Shown piece after piece: positions 1 to 8,116 of a stretch of 64,000 nucleotides of DNA. Positions within the stretch are counted from its first letter, which is position 1, and each line of letters begins with the position of its first letter. Made by a program: the position numbers and the translations under genes. Source of the stretch: Mesorhizobium ciceri biovar biserrulae WSM1271 (lineage in GTDB: Bacteria; Pseudomonadota; Alphaproteobacteria; Rhizobiales; Rhizobiaceae). The notes under the pieces are model-generated. The model saw nothing but the letters and a program-made list of their open reading frames with translations, searched no databases and was not told where the DNA came from. The stretch covers positions 4,053,501-4,117,500 of the forward strand of contig NC_014923.1 of assembly GCF_000185905.1 (NCBI RefSeq), in the 5' to 3' direction.

Positions 1-56
1 ATGAACCGGACGATCTTGTGTCTGCCGAGCGTCTGTTGCAGAGCATCAAGCCATGA
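1..56 (+). CDS. mobA: Molybdenum cofactor guanylyltransferase, C-terminal end only
   Basis: Only the last 17 codons are in the window. The frame whose stop overlaps the mobB start by ATGA reads EPDDLVSAERLLQSIKP, which resembles the usual MobA end (a 'NxNTPxDL..AE' stretch in the GT-A fold nucleotidyltransferase). MobA attaches GMP to molybdopterin. The assignment rests on this short tail and on the coupled mobB gene, so it is inference from context; the rest of the gene lies upstream of base 1. Confidence 0.6.
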   Translation, partial: EPDDLVSAERLLQSIKP

Positions 57-562
57 ACAGACGTGTCTTCGGCATCACCGGCTGGAAGAATTCCGGCAAG
101 ACGACTTTGACCGAGAGGTTGGTCAGCGAATTGGTCCGGCGCGGCTGGAAGGTGTCGACGGTGAAACATGCCCACCATGACTTCGACATCGACAAACCTG
201 GCGCGGACAGCTTTCGCCACCGGCAGGCCGGCGCCAGCGAAGTCGCGATCGTCTCCGGCGTTCGCTGGGCACTGATGCACGAGCTGCGCGGCGAGGATGA
301 GCCGACATTGGAGACTGTCCTGTCGCGGCTTGCCGCTTGCGACCTCGTGCTGGTCGAGGGCTACAAGCGCGAAGCCCACAGCAAGATCGAAACCCGCCGG
401 CTGGATGCGAAGGACCGCACGCCGCTTTCAGCGGAGGACCCCAACATCGTCGCTGTCGCCGCCGATTTTGCCATTGAAGGCGAGCTGCTGCCGGTATTCG
501 ATCTCGACGATGCAAAATCGATAGCCGACTTCATCGAGCGCACCACCGGGCTCGTTGCTTGA
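53..562 (+). CDS. mobB: Molybdopterin-guanine dinucleotide biosynthesis adaptor protein MobB
   Basis: A 169-residue protein with a P-loop at residues 7-19 (GITGWKNSGKTTL) and the conserved MobB stretch KHAHHDFDIDKPGADS at about residues 38-53. MobB is a small GTP-binding partner of MobA in the last step of molybdenum cofactor (MGD) synthesis and is not strictly essential in E. coli. Its ATG overlaps the stop of the preceding gene (ATGA), so the two are translationally coupled. Length is normal for the family. The moaC-moeA pair for the same cofactor lies far away at 38270-39957. Confidence 0.93.
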   Translation: MNRRVFGITGWKNSGKTTLTERLVSELVRRGWKVSTVKHAHHDFDIDKPGADSFRHRQAGASEVAIVSGVRWALMHELRGEDEPTLETVLSRLAACDLVLVEGYKREAHSKIETRRLDAKDRTPLSAEDPNIVAVAADFAIEGELLPVFDLDDAKSIADFIERTTGLVA

Positions 563-719
563 GCGCTGACGCAACGGCAGAATAGCCTTGCCCATTTTTA
601 TGGTTTTGCAGTTGCTTTTTTCTTGGAAAGAGTGGGAGTATCGCGCCAGCGGGCGGTCAAAAGCACCGCCCCACAGAGCCGTTCGGAACGACGGCCGGGA
701 CCATAAAGAGAGGACCATC

Positions 720-1505
720 ATGCGTATTTCACTGCGTATCGCGCTTGCCGCTTCGGCCGCGCTGCTGACGCTCGGCGTCGCCCAGGCCCAGGAAAAGACC
801 CTGAGGATCGGCACCGAAGGCGCCTACCCGCCCTTCAACAACCTTACCGCCGATGGCCAGCTCGTGGGCTTCGATATCGACATCGCCAAGGCGCTTTGTG
901 ATGAGATGAAGGTCAAGTGCACCTTCGTCGCCCAGGATTGGGACGGCATCATTCCAGCCCTCCAGGCCGGTAAATTCGACGCCATCGTCGCCTCGATGTC
1001 GATCACGCCGGAGCGCAAGGAGAAGGTCGACTTCTCGAACAAATACTACAACACGCCCTCGGCGATCGCCGTGCCGAAGGACAGCACGCTGAAAGGCGTG
1101 ACCAAGGAAGATCTCGCCGGCAAGACCATCGGCGTCGCCACCACCACCACGCATTTCAACTATGCCTCGAAGACCTACACCGACAGCACCGTGAAGGGCT
1201 ATCCGAGCAGCCCCGAGGAGCAGGCCGATCTTGCCAATGGTCGTCTCGACGCCATCGAGGACGATATCGTCGTGCTGCAGCAGTTTCTGGACTCGCCTGA
1301 CGGCGCCTGCTGCAAGATCCTCGGCCAACCTTCGCCGCAGCCGGTCGAGATTTTCGGGCCTGGTGCCGGCATTGCCGTACGCAAGGGCGAAACCGACCTG
1401 GTCAACAAGCTCAATTCGGCCATCGCCGCCATTCGCGCGAATGGAAAATACAAGGAAATCAACGACAAGTATTTCAAGTTCGACGTCTACGGCGCCGAGT
1501 CCTGA
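720..1505 (+). CDS. Polar amino acid ABC transporter substrate-binding protein (HisJ/ArgT-like)
   Basis: A 261-residue periplasmic binding protein. Residues 1-22 form a signal peptide (MRISLRIALAASAALLTLG, then AQA|QE). The mature start KTLRIGTEGAYPPFN and the segment GFDIDIAKALCDEMKVKCTF are typical of SBP family 3 of the lysine/arginine/ornithine/histidine and opine group. An in-frame start at 588 exists, but ATG 720 has an AGAGAGGA-type Shine-Dalgarno and puts the signal peptide at the N-terminus. It heads the transport genes at 1586 and 2302 and is separated from them by a hairpin at 1519-1550. The ligand cannot be named from sequence alone. Confidence 0.93.
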   Translation: MRISLRIALAASAALLTLGVAQAQEKTLRIGTEGAYPPFNNLTADGQLVGFDIDIAKALCDEMKVKCTFVAQDWDGIIPALQAGKFDAIVASMSITPERKEKVDFSNKYYNTPSAIAVPKDSTLKGVTKEDLAGKTIGVATTTTHFNYASKTYTDSTVKGYPSSPEEQADLANGRLDAIEDDIVVLQQFLDSPDGACCKILGQPSPQPVEIFGPGAGIAVRKGETDLVNKLNSAIAAIRANGKYKEINDKYFKFDVYGAES

Positions 1506-1518
1506 TAAGCCAGGTCAA

Positions 1519-1550
1519 GACGGCGGGGAATTTCCCCGCCGTCTTTCTAT
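1519..1550 (+). terminator. Stem-loop with T-run between binding protein and permease genes
   Basis: GACGGCGGGG (1519-1528) pairs perfectly with CCCCGCCGTC (1534-1543) around the loop AATTT, followed by TTTCT. This is a rho-independent terminator shape 14 bases after the binding-protein stop and 43 bases before the permease start. In ABC operons such hairpins commonly allow partial read-through, so the binding protein is made in excess over the membrane parts; that role is inferred here. Confidence 0.75.
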
Positions 1551-1585
1551 TCGTCTTGGGAATGCCGTGGGGATAAGACCGGTCG

Positions 1586-2305
1586 ATGCCAGCCCAGAGC
1601 ATATGGACACTTCTCAGTTGGGGACCTGAAGGCTGGCTTGACGATATTGCCTATGGCGCACTGATCACCATTGCGTTGGCGCTTGCCACGCTGCCCATCG
1701 GATTGACGATCGGCTTTTTCATTGCACTCGCCAAGCAGTCCGAAGAACCGTCGCTGCGCCTTGCCGCCAACATCTACACCACCGTCTTTCGCGGCCTGCC
1801 GGAACTGGTGACGCTGTTCCTGTTCTTTTTCGGCATGCCGATCCTGCTGCAGCATCTCGTCAGGTATTTCCGGCCTGACGTCACCATCGACGTCAACAGC
1901 TTTGTCGCCGGCATGATCGTGCTTGCACTGATCTTCTCCTCCTATGCCAGTGAGGTTTTCCTTTCCGCCTTCCGCGCCATTCCCAAAGGCCAGTATGAGG
2001 GCGGCTACGCCATCGGTCTTTCGAACTGGCTGACCATGCGCAAGGTGATCGTGCCGCAGCTGCTGCGCATCGCGTTTCCTGGACTGGAGAACTGCTGGCT
2101 CAGCCTGCTGAAGGACACGTCGCTGGTGTCGGTCGTCGGCCTGGCCGAGACGCTGCGCAATGCCAGCATTGCGGCCCGCGTCACCAAGCACGCTTTCCTG
2201 TTCTTCGGCGTCGCCTCGCTGGTCTTTCTTGGCCTGGCCGTCCTGTCGTCCTTCGCCACCAATGCGATCCTGCGCTCGCTTGGCCGGCGGGAGGCGCAGC
2301 AATGA
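1586..2305 (+). CDS. Polar amino acid ABC transporter permease (HisQ-like)
   Basis: A 239-residue inner-membrane protein of the HisM/HisQ permease family. Hydrophobic segments begin at about residue 24 (GALITIALALATLPIGLTIG), and the EAA loop that contacts the ATPase is visible as AFRAIPKGQYEGGYAIGLS (about residues 129-147). It follows the binding-protein gene and its stop overlaps the start of the next permease (ATGA at 2302-2305), so the two permeases probably form a heterodimer. No ATPase gene lies in the cluster. Confidence 0.93.
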   Translation: MPAQSIWTLLSWGPEGWLDDIAYGALITIALALATLPIGLTIGFFIALAKQSEEPSLRLAANIYTTVFRGLPELVTLFLFFFGMPILLQHLVRYFRPDVTIDVNSFVAGMIVLALIFSSYASEVFLSAFRAIPKGQYEGGYAIGLSNWLTMRKVIVPQLLRIAFPGLENCWLSLLKDTSLVSVVGLAETLRNASIAARVTKHAFLFFGVASLVFLGLAVLSSFATNAILRSLGRREAQQ

Positions 2306-3123
2306 GCGCCACGGCCACCATGGTCGAACGTCCGCCGCCACGGGCGCGCGGCTGGCCGCGCAGGCGTATCGCCGGTTACGCGCTGGTGGGCCTATGGATT
2401 TTGTTCGGTATCGGCATCGTCAGCTATCTCTTCTTTGCCTGGAATCCTGATTTCTTTGCCAAATATGCGCCGGCTTATCTGAGCGGGCTTGGGGTCACGC
2501 TGGCGCTGGTTTCCATATCGATGGTACTCGGCGCGATCCTGTCGGTGCCCGTCGCTTACGGGCGCATGTCCAGCAACCGGATCCTGTCCGGCCTCGCCTA
2601 TTGCTACGTCTATTTCTTCCGCGGCACGCCGCTGCTGGTCCAGACCTATCTGGTCTACTACGGATTGGGTTCGTTCCGCGTCGAACTCCAGTCGGTCGGC
2701 CTCTGGGATTTTTTCAAGGACGCGTTCAATTGCGGCGTCTTTGCCTTTGCGCTCAACACGGCCGCCTACCAGGCGGAGATTCTGCGCGGCGCCATAGAGA
2801 GCGTGCCAAGAGGGCAATGGGAAGGGGCGGCCTCGCTTGGCCTGCATAAGCTGCAGACGTTGCGCAAGATCATCCTGCCGCAAGCCCTGATCGTTGCCTT
2901 GCGGCCCTATGGCAATGAACTGATCCTGATGGTCAAGGCGTCCGCCATCGTCGCCATCATCACGGTCTACGATCTGATGGGCAATGCCAAGCTCGCCTTC
3001 GCCAACTCGTTCGACATCCAGGCCTATATCTGGGTCGCCCTCGTCTATCTGGTGATGGTCGAGATCTTGCGGCATGGCGTCGAATGGATCGAGCGCCGGA
3101 TCACCGTTCACCTGAAACGCTGA
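2302..3123 (+). CDS. Polar amino acid ABC transporter permease (HisM-like)
   Basis: A 273-residue membrane protein, longer than HisQ because of an Arg/Pro-rich cytoplasmic head (residues 1-27) before the first membrane helix. The EAA loop reads GAIESVPRGQWEGAASLGL, and the ending (VEWIERRITVHLKR) is typical of the family. Translationally coupled to the previous permease by ATGA. The expected ATP-binding partner is not downstream: the next gene, after 117 bases, is a dehydrogenase. The complex may borrow an ATPase encoded elsewhere. Confidence 0.92.
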   Translation: MSATATMVERPPPRARGWPRRRIAGYALVGLWILFGIGIVSYLFFAWNPDFFAKYAPAYLSGLGVTLALVSISMVLGAILSVPVAYGRMSSNRILSGLAYCYVYFFRGTPLLVQTYLVYYGLGSFRVELQSVGLWDFFKDAFNCGVFAFALNTAAYQAEILRGAIESVPRGQWEGAASLGLHKLQTLRKIILPQALIVALRPYGNELILMVKASAIVAIITVYDLMGNAKLAFANSFDIQAYIWVALVYLVMVEILRHGVEWIERRITVHLKR

Positions 3124-3240
3124 CGATTTTCAATTCGGCTGCACCAGTCGATCAGGCTCTACGCGTCTTGACGAATTGAGCGCAGAGCCTAGAGCTTTCG
3201 CAGCAAATTCCGTTTCCATTCTGAAGGGCAGGGCAAGCTC

Positions 3241-4110
3241 ATGGCATCTGTGGCATTTCTCGGTCTTGGCGTGATGGGCTATCCGATGGCCGGACACTTG
3301 AAGAACAAGGGCGGCCATGACGTCACCGTCTACAACCGCACCAAGGCCAAGGCCGAGCAATGGGTTGGCCAGCATGGCGGTAGCCTGGCGGCGACCCCTG
3401 CGCAGGCCGCCGAGGGCAAGGATTTTGTGTTCTCCTGTGTCGGCAATGACGACGATCTGCGTTCGGTGACGACCGGTCCGGAAGGCGCCTTCAAATCGAT
3501 GAAGAAGGGTTCGGTCTTCATCGACAACACCACCGCCTCGGCCGAGGTCGCTCGCGAGTTGGCAGCGGCGGCGCAAGCCGGCGGATTTTCGTTTCTCGAC
3601 GCGCCGGTCTCGGGCGGCCAGGCCGGCGCCGAGAACGGCGTGCTGACCGTGATGGTTGGCGGCGAGCAGGACGCTTTCGACAAAGCGAAGCCTGTCATCG
3701 ACGCTTTTGCCCGCATGGTCGGCTTGATGGGGTCGGCCGGTGCCGGCCAGCTCACCAAAATGATCAACCAGATCACCATCGCCGGCCTCGTCCAGGGCCT
3801 GGCCGAAGGCATCCATTTCGGCAAGAAGGCCGGGCTCGACATCGAGAAGGTGATCGAGGTGATTTCCAAGGGCGCCGCGGGCTCCTGGCAGATGGAGAAC
3901 CGCCACAAGACGATGAACGCCGGCAAATATGATTTCGGCTTCGCCGTCGACTGGATGCGCAAGGATCTCGGCATCTGCCTGGCCGAGGCCGACCGCAATG
4001 GCGCCAGACTGCCGGTCACCGCACTCGTCGACCAGTTCTACAAGGATGTGCAGGCGATGGGCGGCAAGCGCTGGGACACGTCCTCGCTGCTCGCCCGTCT
4101 CGAAAAATAG
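3241..4110 (+). CDS. NAD(P)-dependent beta-hydroxyacid dehydrogenase (3-hydroxyisobutyrate dehydrogenase family)
   Basis: A 289-residue protein of the 6-phosphogluconate dehydrogenase-like family. The Rossmann glycine motif is GLGVMG (8-13), the substrate motif DAPVSGGQAGA (120-130), and the catalytic pair K173/N176 lies in GQLTKMINQ. These fit 3-hydroxyisobutyrate, tartronate semialdehyde or succinic semialdehyde reductases; the substrate cannot be told apart here. It ends 9 bases before the AlkD-like gene, so the two may be cotranscribed, although they have no obvious shared function. Confidence 0.88.
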   Translation: MASVAFLGLGVMGYPMAGHLKNKGGHDVTVYNRTKAKAEQWVGQHGGSLAATPAQAAEGKDFVFSCVGNDDDLRSVTTGPEGAFKSMKKGSVFIDNTTASAEVARELAAAAQAGGFSFLDAPVSGGQAGAENGVLTVMVGGEQDAFDKAKPVIDAFARMVGLMGSAGAGQLTKMINQITIAGLVQGLAEGIHFGKKAGLDIEKVIEVISKGAAGSWQMENRHKTMNAGKYDFGFAVDWMRKDLGICLAEADRNGARLPVTALVDQFYKDVQAMGGKRWDTSSLLARLEK

Positions 4111-4119
4111 GTCTCTGCC

Positions 4120-4824
4120 GTGGCAGAGCTCTCGCCTCAATCCAGTGCCGCGGAAATCGTCGCCCATCTGCGCGCCATCGGATCCGAGGAGAACCGCCTC
4201 GGCATGTTGCGCTACGGCATCAAGATCGACCGTGCACTTGGCATCTCGCACGGTATGCAGCGGCAGATCGCCAGGACGATCAAACGCAACCACGAGCGCG
4301 CCTTCGAGCTGTGGGACACCGGCATCGTGGAGGCGCAGTTCATCGCTTCCGTCACGGCTGACCCGAAACGGTTTTCTGCTGAAGATGCAAGGAGATGGGC
4401 GGCGAGTTTCGACTCCTGGGACATCGTCGACGGCGTCTCGGATCTCTTTGTCGATACGGACGCCTGGAAAGAACTGATCGCCGAGTTTGCGGCCGACGAG
4501 CGGGAATTCGTTCGGCGCACGGCCTTTGCCATGATGGCCTGGTCTGTCGTCCACCGGAAGCAGGAGCCGGAGACGACCTTCCTCGCCTTCCTGCCGATCA
4601 TCGAAGCGTATGCCGCCGACAGCCGCAATTTCGTGAAGAAAGCCGTTAACTGGGCGCTTCGGTCGATCGGCAAACGATCGATGGACATGCACGGTGCCGC
4701 ACTGGCTGTCGCCGAACGGCTGGCGCAGTCGGCAGACAAGACGGCGCGCTGGATCGGCAAGGACGCCGTAAGGGAGCTGACCAATGCCAAGACGCTCGCG
4801 CGGATCGCCGCCAGGAAAGGCTGA
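4120..4824 (+). CDS. DNA alkylation repair protein (AlkD-like HEAT-repeat glycosylase)
   Basis: A 234-residue, mostly helical protein of the AlkD family. Visible family features are the N-terminal MLRYGIKIDRALGIS segment, FDSWDIVDGVSDLF in the middle and the C-terminal RWIGKDAVRELTN. AlkD enzymes remove bulky or cationic alkylated purines using a HEAT-repeat scaffold. The start is GTG at 4120, just after the preceding stop (4110), with no upstream ATG in frame. Good family-level match; actual glycosylase activity is inferred. Confidence 0.88.
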   Translation: MAELSPQSSAAEIVAHLRAIGSEENRLGMLRYGIKIDRALGISHGMQRQIARTIKRNHERAFELWDTGIVEAQFIASVTADPKRFSAEDARRWAASFDSWDIVDGVSDLFVDTDAWKELIAEFAADEREFVRRTAFAMMAWSVVHRKQEPETTFLAFLPIIEAYAADSRNFVKKAVNWALRSIGKRSMDMHGAALAVAERLAQSADKTARWIGKDAVRELTNAKTLARIAARKG

Positions 4825-4853
4825 CGGCGCGCGTTCCGCCATGTCAGGATCTC

Positions 4854-4884
4854 GCCGACATGTGAAGTGGCTGCCGACATGTGA
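4854..4884. repeat. Direct repeat of a 12-base motif upstream of the DUF3299 gene
   Basis: GCCGACATGTGA occurs exactly at 4854-4865 and again at 4873-4884, a 19-base period (about two helical turns). A weaker relative, GCCATGTCAGGA, lies just upstream. The repeats are 65-95 bases before the ATG at 4949 and contain the palindrome ACATGT. This is the spacing expected of two regulator half-sites on one face of the helix, but I cannot name a regulator. Confidence 0.4.
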
Positions 4885-4948
4885 TGCGCCTCGAGCGTTG
4901 ACGTCTTTGGCAGCGGCGTCTTTACTTGAGGCTCAAAGGAAGCGGCCG

Positions 4949-5518
4949 ATGAGCAATCCTCTAAAATCAACCCTGGCGCTCGCTGCCGCTTTGTTTGTGT
5001 CCGCTGCCGCCGATGCCTCGGCCGAGACTGCGCACATATTCTGGAAGGATCTGCGTCCGGCTACGCAATCCGCCGCCGAAAACGTCGGGCTGCCGATGAT
5101 CGCGGCAAAATTGCCCGACCATGGCGAAACGCTGTCCGTCAATCTTCAGGACAAAAGCATTCAGCTAGCCGGCTACGCATTGCCGGTCGATCGCGACGGT
5201 GATCTTGTCTACCAGTTCCTGTTGGTACCCTGGACGGGTGCCTGCAGTCACATGCCGACGCCGCCGCCCAACCAGATTGTCCTGGTTACGCCGGCCCGTC
5301 CCTACAAGATGTCCGAGGCCTATCAGCCTGTAGCGGTCACCGGCGCGCTGAAGCCGGACATGGAGAAGAGCCAGTTGTTCATCCTCGACGGCGTCAGCAT
5401 CATCCAGTCTGGCTACAGCGTGCGCAAGGCAGATGTGGTGAGCGTCGAGACCGTGCCGGATACGATCACGCTGCCGGTGAACTCACCCTGGAGTTTCCTC
5501 AACAAAAAGAAGAACTAA
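4949..5518 (+). CDS. Periplasmic DUF3299 domain protein
   Basis: A 189-residue exported protein. Residues 1-26 are a signal peptide ending near ADASAE, followed by the DUF3299 core: FWKDLRP, QLAGYALPVDRDGD, then FLLVPWTGACSHMPTPPPNQ, the hallmark Cys/Pro-rich stretch of the family. DUF3299 proteins often occur near metal or lipoprotein transport genes, but here the neighbours are alkD and an AsnC regulator, so no function is assigned. ATG 4949 was chosen because AAAGGA precedes it and it begins the signal peptide; a longer in-frame start at 4784 lies inside alkD. Confidence 0.85.
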   Translation: MSNPLKSTLALAAALFVSAAADASAETAHIFWKDLRPATQSAAENVGLPMIAAKLPDHGETLSVNLQDKSIQLAGYALPVDRDGDLVYQFLLVPWTGACSHMPTPPPNQIVLVTPARPYKMSEAYQPVAVTGALKPDMEKSQLFILDGVSIIQSGYSVRKADVVSVETVPDTITLPVNSPWSFLNKKKN

Positions 5519-5545
5519 GCGAGATGACTTTATGTGACGTTCAGC

Positions 5546-6037
5546 TCAGGCAGCGTTGGCACCCGATTCCTTGTCCAGAACCATGTAGTCGAGCGGGATT
5601 TCGGTCGTGTACTTGATCTGCTCCATGGCGAAGGACGACGACACGTCACGAATTTCGATCTTGGCGATCAGCCGCTTGTAGAAGGCGTCATAGGCGGCGA
5701 TGTCGGGCACCACGACGCGCAGGAGATAATCGACGTCGCCGCTCATGCGGTAGAACTCGACCACCTCGGGAAACTCCTGGATGACTTCCGAGAAACGCCG
5801 CAGCCATTCATGGCTATGCGAATTGGTGCGGATCGACACGAAGACGGTGACGCGCACATTGACCTTTTCATGGTCGAGAATGGCAACGCGCCGCTTGATG
5901 ACACCCTCTTCCTCGAGCTTCTGGATGCGTCTCCAGCAAGGCGTCGTCGACAGCCCGACTTTCTTGGCGACATCGGCGACCGCGAGTGTCGCGTCCTCCT
6001 GCAAGAGGCGGAGAATTTTTCTATCGAGGCGATCCAT
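5546..6037 (-). CDS. Lrp/AsnC family transcriptional regulator
   Basis: A 163-residue regulator. Residues 1-60 hold the AsnC-type helix-turn-helix (MDRLDRKILRLLQEDA, then VAKKVGLSTTPCWRRIQKLE), and residues 65-150 the ligand-binding RAM domain with GDVDYLLRVVVPD. Such proteins respond to amino acids and commonly control their own gene and a nearby transporter or catabolic gene. It converges on the DUF3299 gene with a 27-base gap and has 108 bases of upstream space, so its target cannot be read from position. Confidence 0.92.
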   Translation of the reverse strand: MDRLDRKILRLLQEDATLAVADVAKKVGLSTTPCWRRIQKLEEEGVIKRRVAILDHEKVNVRVTVFVSIRTNSHSHEWLRRFSEVIQEFPEVVEFYRMSGDVDYLLRVVVPDIAAYDAFYKRLIAKIEIRDVSSSFAMEQIKYTTEIPLDYMVLDKESGANAA

Positions 6038-6145
6038 ATCGTGCTCCCAAGGGAATAGAATGCCTATACTCTGCCTTATCCAGGCCTTTCACAAGAAAGA
6101 AATTCTGCTGATCGGGCAAAAAGCGAGTGATTTCTTGCTGAAAGG

Positions 6146-6763
6146 TCAGCCGAGACGATAGCGGATTTCCGAACGCAGAAAAGGCAGCAAATCCATTTCA
6201 AACCACGGATTCTTCTTCAGCCAGCCCGTGTTGCGCCACGAGGGATGCGGCAGCGGCAGCACTTTCGGACCGATGGAATTCTCCCAGATGGAGCGCCAGT
6301 CCATGACCGTTTCCGTCAGTGAGGGCCGGCGCGCCGCACCCATGTGCCAGGACTGCGCGTAGATACCGATCGTCAGCACCAGATCGATCCGTGGCATAGA
6401 GGCCATCAAAGGTGCGCGCCAGGCCGCCGCGCATTCGCGCCTCGGCGGCAGATCTCCCCCCTTGGCATCCTGGCCGGGAAAGCAGAAGCCCATCGGGACG
6501 ATTGCGAATTTTTCGATGTCGTAGAATTCGTCGCTCGTCACGCCAAGCCAGCTGCGCAGGCGGTCGCCGGAAGCGTCGGTGAACGGCATGCCCGACAGAT
6601 GCACTTTGGTGCCGGGCGCCTGGCTGGCGATCAGGATCCGGGCGGTGGATGATGGGCGCAGCACTGGTCGCGGCTCATGCGGCAACGGCTTGCCGGCCGG
6701 ATTTTCCACGCAGATGCGGCAGGCGCGGACCCTGGCGACGAGGTTTTCGAGTTCGGCAGTCAT
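6146..6763 (-). CDS. Uracil-DNA glycosylase family protein
   Basis: A 205-residue protein of the UDG superfamily (family 4/5-like in layout). It has the N-terminal cysteine pair CRIC, the active-site-like loop SQAPGTKVHLSGMPFTD, and the second conserved loop LPHPSWRNTGW near the C-terminus. Start ATG 6763 was chosen because it sits 2 bases after the upstream GST stop; a longer in-frame start would run into that gene. Only one cysteine pair is obvious, so a complete 4Fe-4S cluster is uncertain. Probably base-excision repair; substrate not proven. Confidence 0.82.
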   Translation of the reverse strand: MTAELENLVARVRACRICVENPAGKPLPHEPRPVLRPSSTARILIASQAPGTKVHLSGMPFTDASGDRLRSWLGVTSDEFYDIEKFAIVPMGFCFPGQDAKGGDLPPRRECAAAWRAPLMASMPRIDLVLTIGIYAQSWHMGAARRPSLTETVMDWRSIWENSIGPKVLPLPHPSWRNTGWLKKNPWFEMDLLPFLRSEIRYRLG

Positions 6764-6765
6764 TC

Positions 6766-7377
6766 TCAGGCTGATGCGCTCGGCCGGCTGGAAACGGCTT
6801 GATGCCAGCGCAACACATTCGCGCACTCATCCGGTACCTTGATGCGTGCCGGCTTCATGAAGTCGACAGCGATCAGGCCGGTGATGTCGGCGATCGAATA
6901 GCTGTCACCGGCGATGAACTCCCGGCTGCCCAGTTCGCCGTCCAGCAGCCTGAGGAACGCCACGGCCTTCGGCTTGTTGGCCTCACCCCAATCAGGGACC
7001 TGCGGGATTTCCCATTCCTTCATGGCAGGATGGATGTGCCGGAAGGCCTGCGTGACGCAGCTGAGTAAATTGAATTCCATCCGCCTCTGCCACATCTCGA
7101 CCTGCGCCTTGCCGAGTGCGCCACGCCCGAACAAAGCGGGCTCCGGATGCAGTTCCTCGAAATAGCGGCAGATGGCGACGGATTCGGTGATGACGGTGCC
7201 GTCGTCGAGTTCCAGCACCGGCAGACGCTGCAAGGGGTTGCGCGAGCTGACCGCCTGTTGCCTGTGTTCCAACGCGCCCATATCGATGGGCACCTGCGCA
7301 ACCTCGATGCCTTTCTCGGCCAGGAAAACGCGGACCCGCCTTGGATTGGGCGCCCGGCCACCGTCGAAGAGCTTCAT
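6766..7377 (-). CDS. Glutathione S-transferase
   Basis: A 203-residue GST. The N-terminal thioredoxin-like domain (about residues 1-80) includes the glutathione-site motif LPVLELDDGTVITES, and the C-terminal helical domain contains the N-capping box SYSIADITGLIA. Start ATG 7377 is preceded by AGGAGG, which rules out the much longer in-frame extension. It is followed at 3 bases by the UDG-like gene and preceded by the nuclease gene; the three minus-strand genes may be one transcript. Substrate unknown. Confidence 0.92.
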   Translation of the reverse strand: MKLFDGGRAPNPRRVRVFLAEKGIEVAQVPIDMGALEHRQQAVSSRNPLQRLPVLELDDGTVITESVAICRYFEELHPEPALFGRGALGKAQVEMWQRRMEFNLLSCVTQAFRHIHPAMKEWEIPQVPDWGEANKPKAVAFLRLLDGELGSREFIAGDSYSIADITGLIAVDFMKPARIKVPDECANVLRWHQAVSSRPSASA

Positions 7378-7420
7378 TCCATCCTCCTGTTCGTCCTCGG
7401 TTCCAGTTCCAGGATGCGCA

Positions 7421-8041
7421 TCACCAGAAGCGAAAAATCTCGCGCACGGCATCGCCGATCGACGCCAGTGTGCCGTGCTTCTTCTCGACGACTTCGCCGT
7501 GATGGCTGTCTCGCCAATTCTGCGGCTGATCGAACGTTCCCGCCCAGATGCCGGCCTTTGCCGCGCGGGCAATGGCTTCCTCGCTCTCGAAGTCGCCATA
7601 GGCAACCGCCCAGCCCGCCTCGACCTGCGCGCGGTTGAGATCCTTGCCGCCGGCGGTGCAGTCGCCGAGCAGCCGGCCATAACGATCACGCTGCCAGCCG
7701 GTACAAGAGACGGGCTTGCCGGCGATCAGGCGAACGAGCGACTGACGCGCAAGCGTGCCGCAGGAATAGTCCGCGCCGTTCTTGCGGCAGGTCTGCGTGT
7801 ATTCCGGAGCATCGATGCCGCGCATGCGGATACGCTCGGTGCCAAGCGTGATCGAATCGCCGTCGTTGATGATTGCCACGCCTTGCGTCTTGCGTGTCTC
7901 CACCCGGTCGAGGCGGGCCGCCAGCAGGATCAGCAGTCCGAGGATGATGACGGCAAGCCCGTAATCCACCAGCCGGCGCCACAGGCTTCTGGGGCGCGCA
8001 ACGTATCGCCGGCGCGGCTTCGGCGACCATGAACGGCTCAT
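7421..8041 (-). CDS. Membrane-anchored thermonuclease-family (SNase-like) protein
   Basis: A 206-residue protein with a basic head and one membrane helix at about 22-43, then a staphylococcal-nuclease fold. Catalytic-type residues are kept: NDGDS (D60, D62), RMRGIDAPE (R74, E80) and DRYGR (R120/R123). The helix should place the nuclease in the periplasm, tethered to the inner membrane. The C-terminal segment AVAYGDFESEEAIARAAKAG is also typical of the family. Calcium-dependent nuclease activity is plausible, but the natural role is unknown. Confidence 0.88.
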   Translation of the reverse strand: MSRSWSPKPRRRYVARPRSLWRRLVDYGLAVIILGLLILLAARLDRVETRKTQGVAIINDGDSITLGTERIRMRGIDAPEYTQTCRKNGADYSCGTLARQSLVRLIAGKPVSCTGWQRDRYGRLLGDCTAGGKDLNRAQVEAGWAVAYGDFESEEAIARAAKAGIWAGTFDQPQNWRDSHHGEVVEKKHGTLASIGDAVREIFRFW

Positions 8042-8116
8042 ATGGCAAACGGTTGGTTAATCATTCGAACGTAGCTTAACACTTGGAAACCGCTGCTCGC
8101 ATAAATTGAAGTTTTG

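Noticed and set aside
588..719. N-terminal extension of the amino acid binding protein from an earlier start
   Set aside because: It would bury the signal peptide; ATG 720 has a good ribosome site and a normal export signal.
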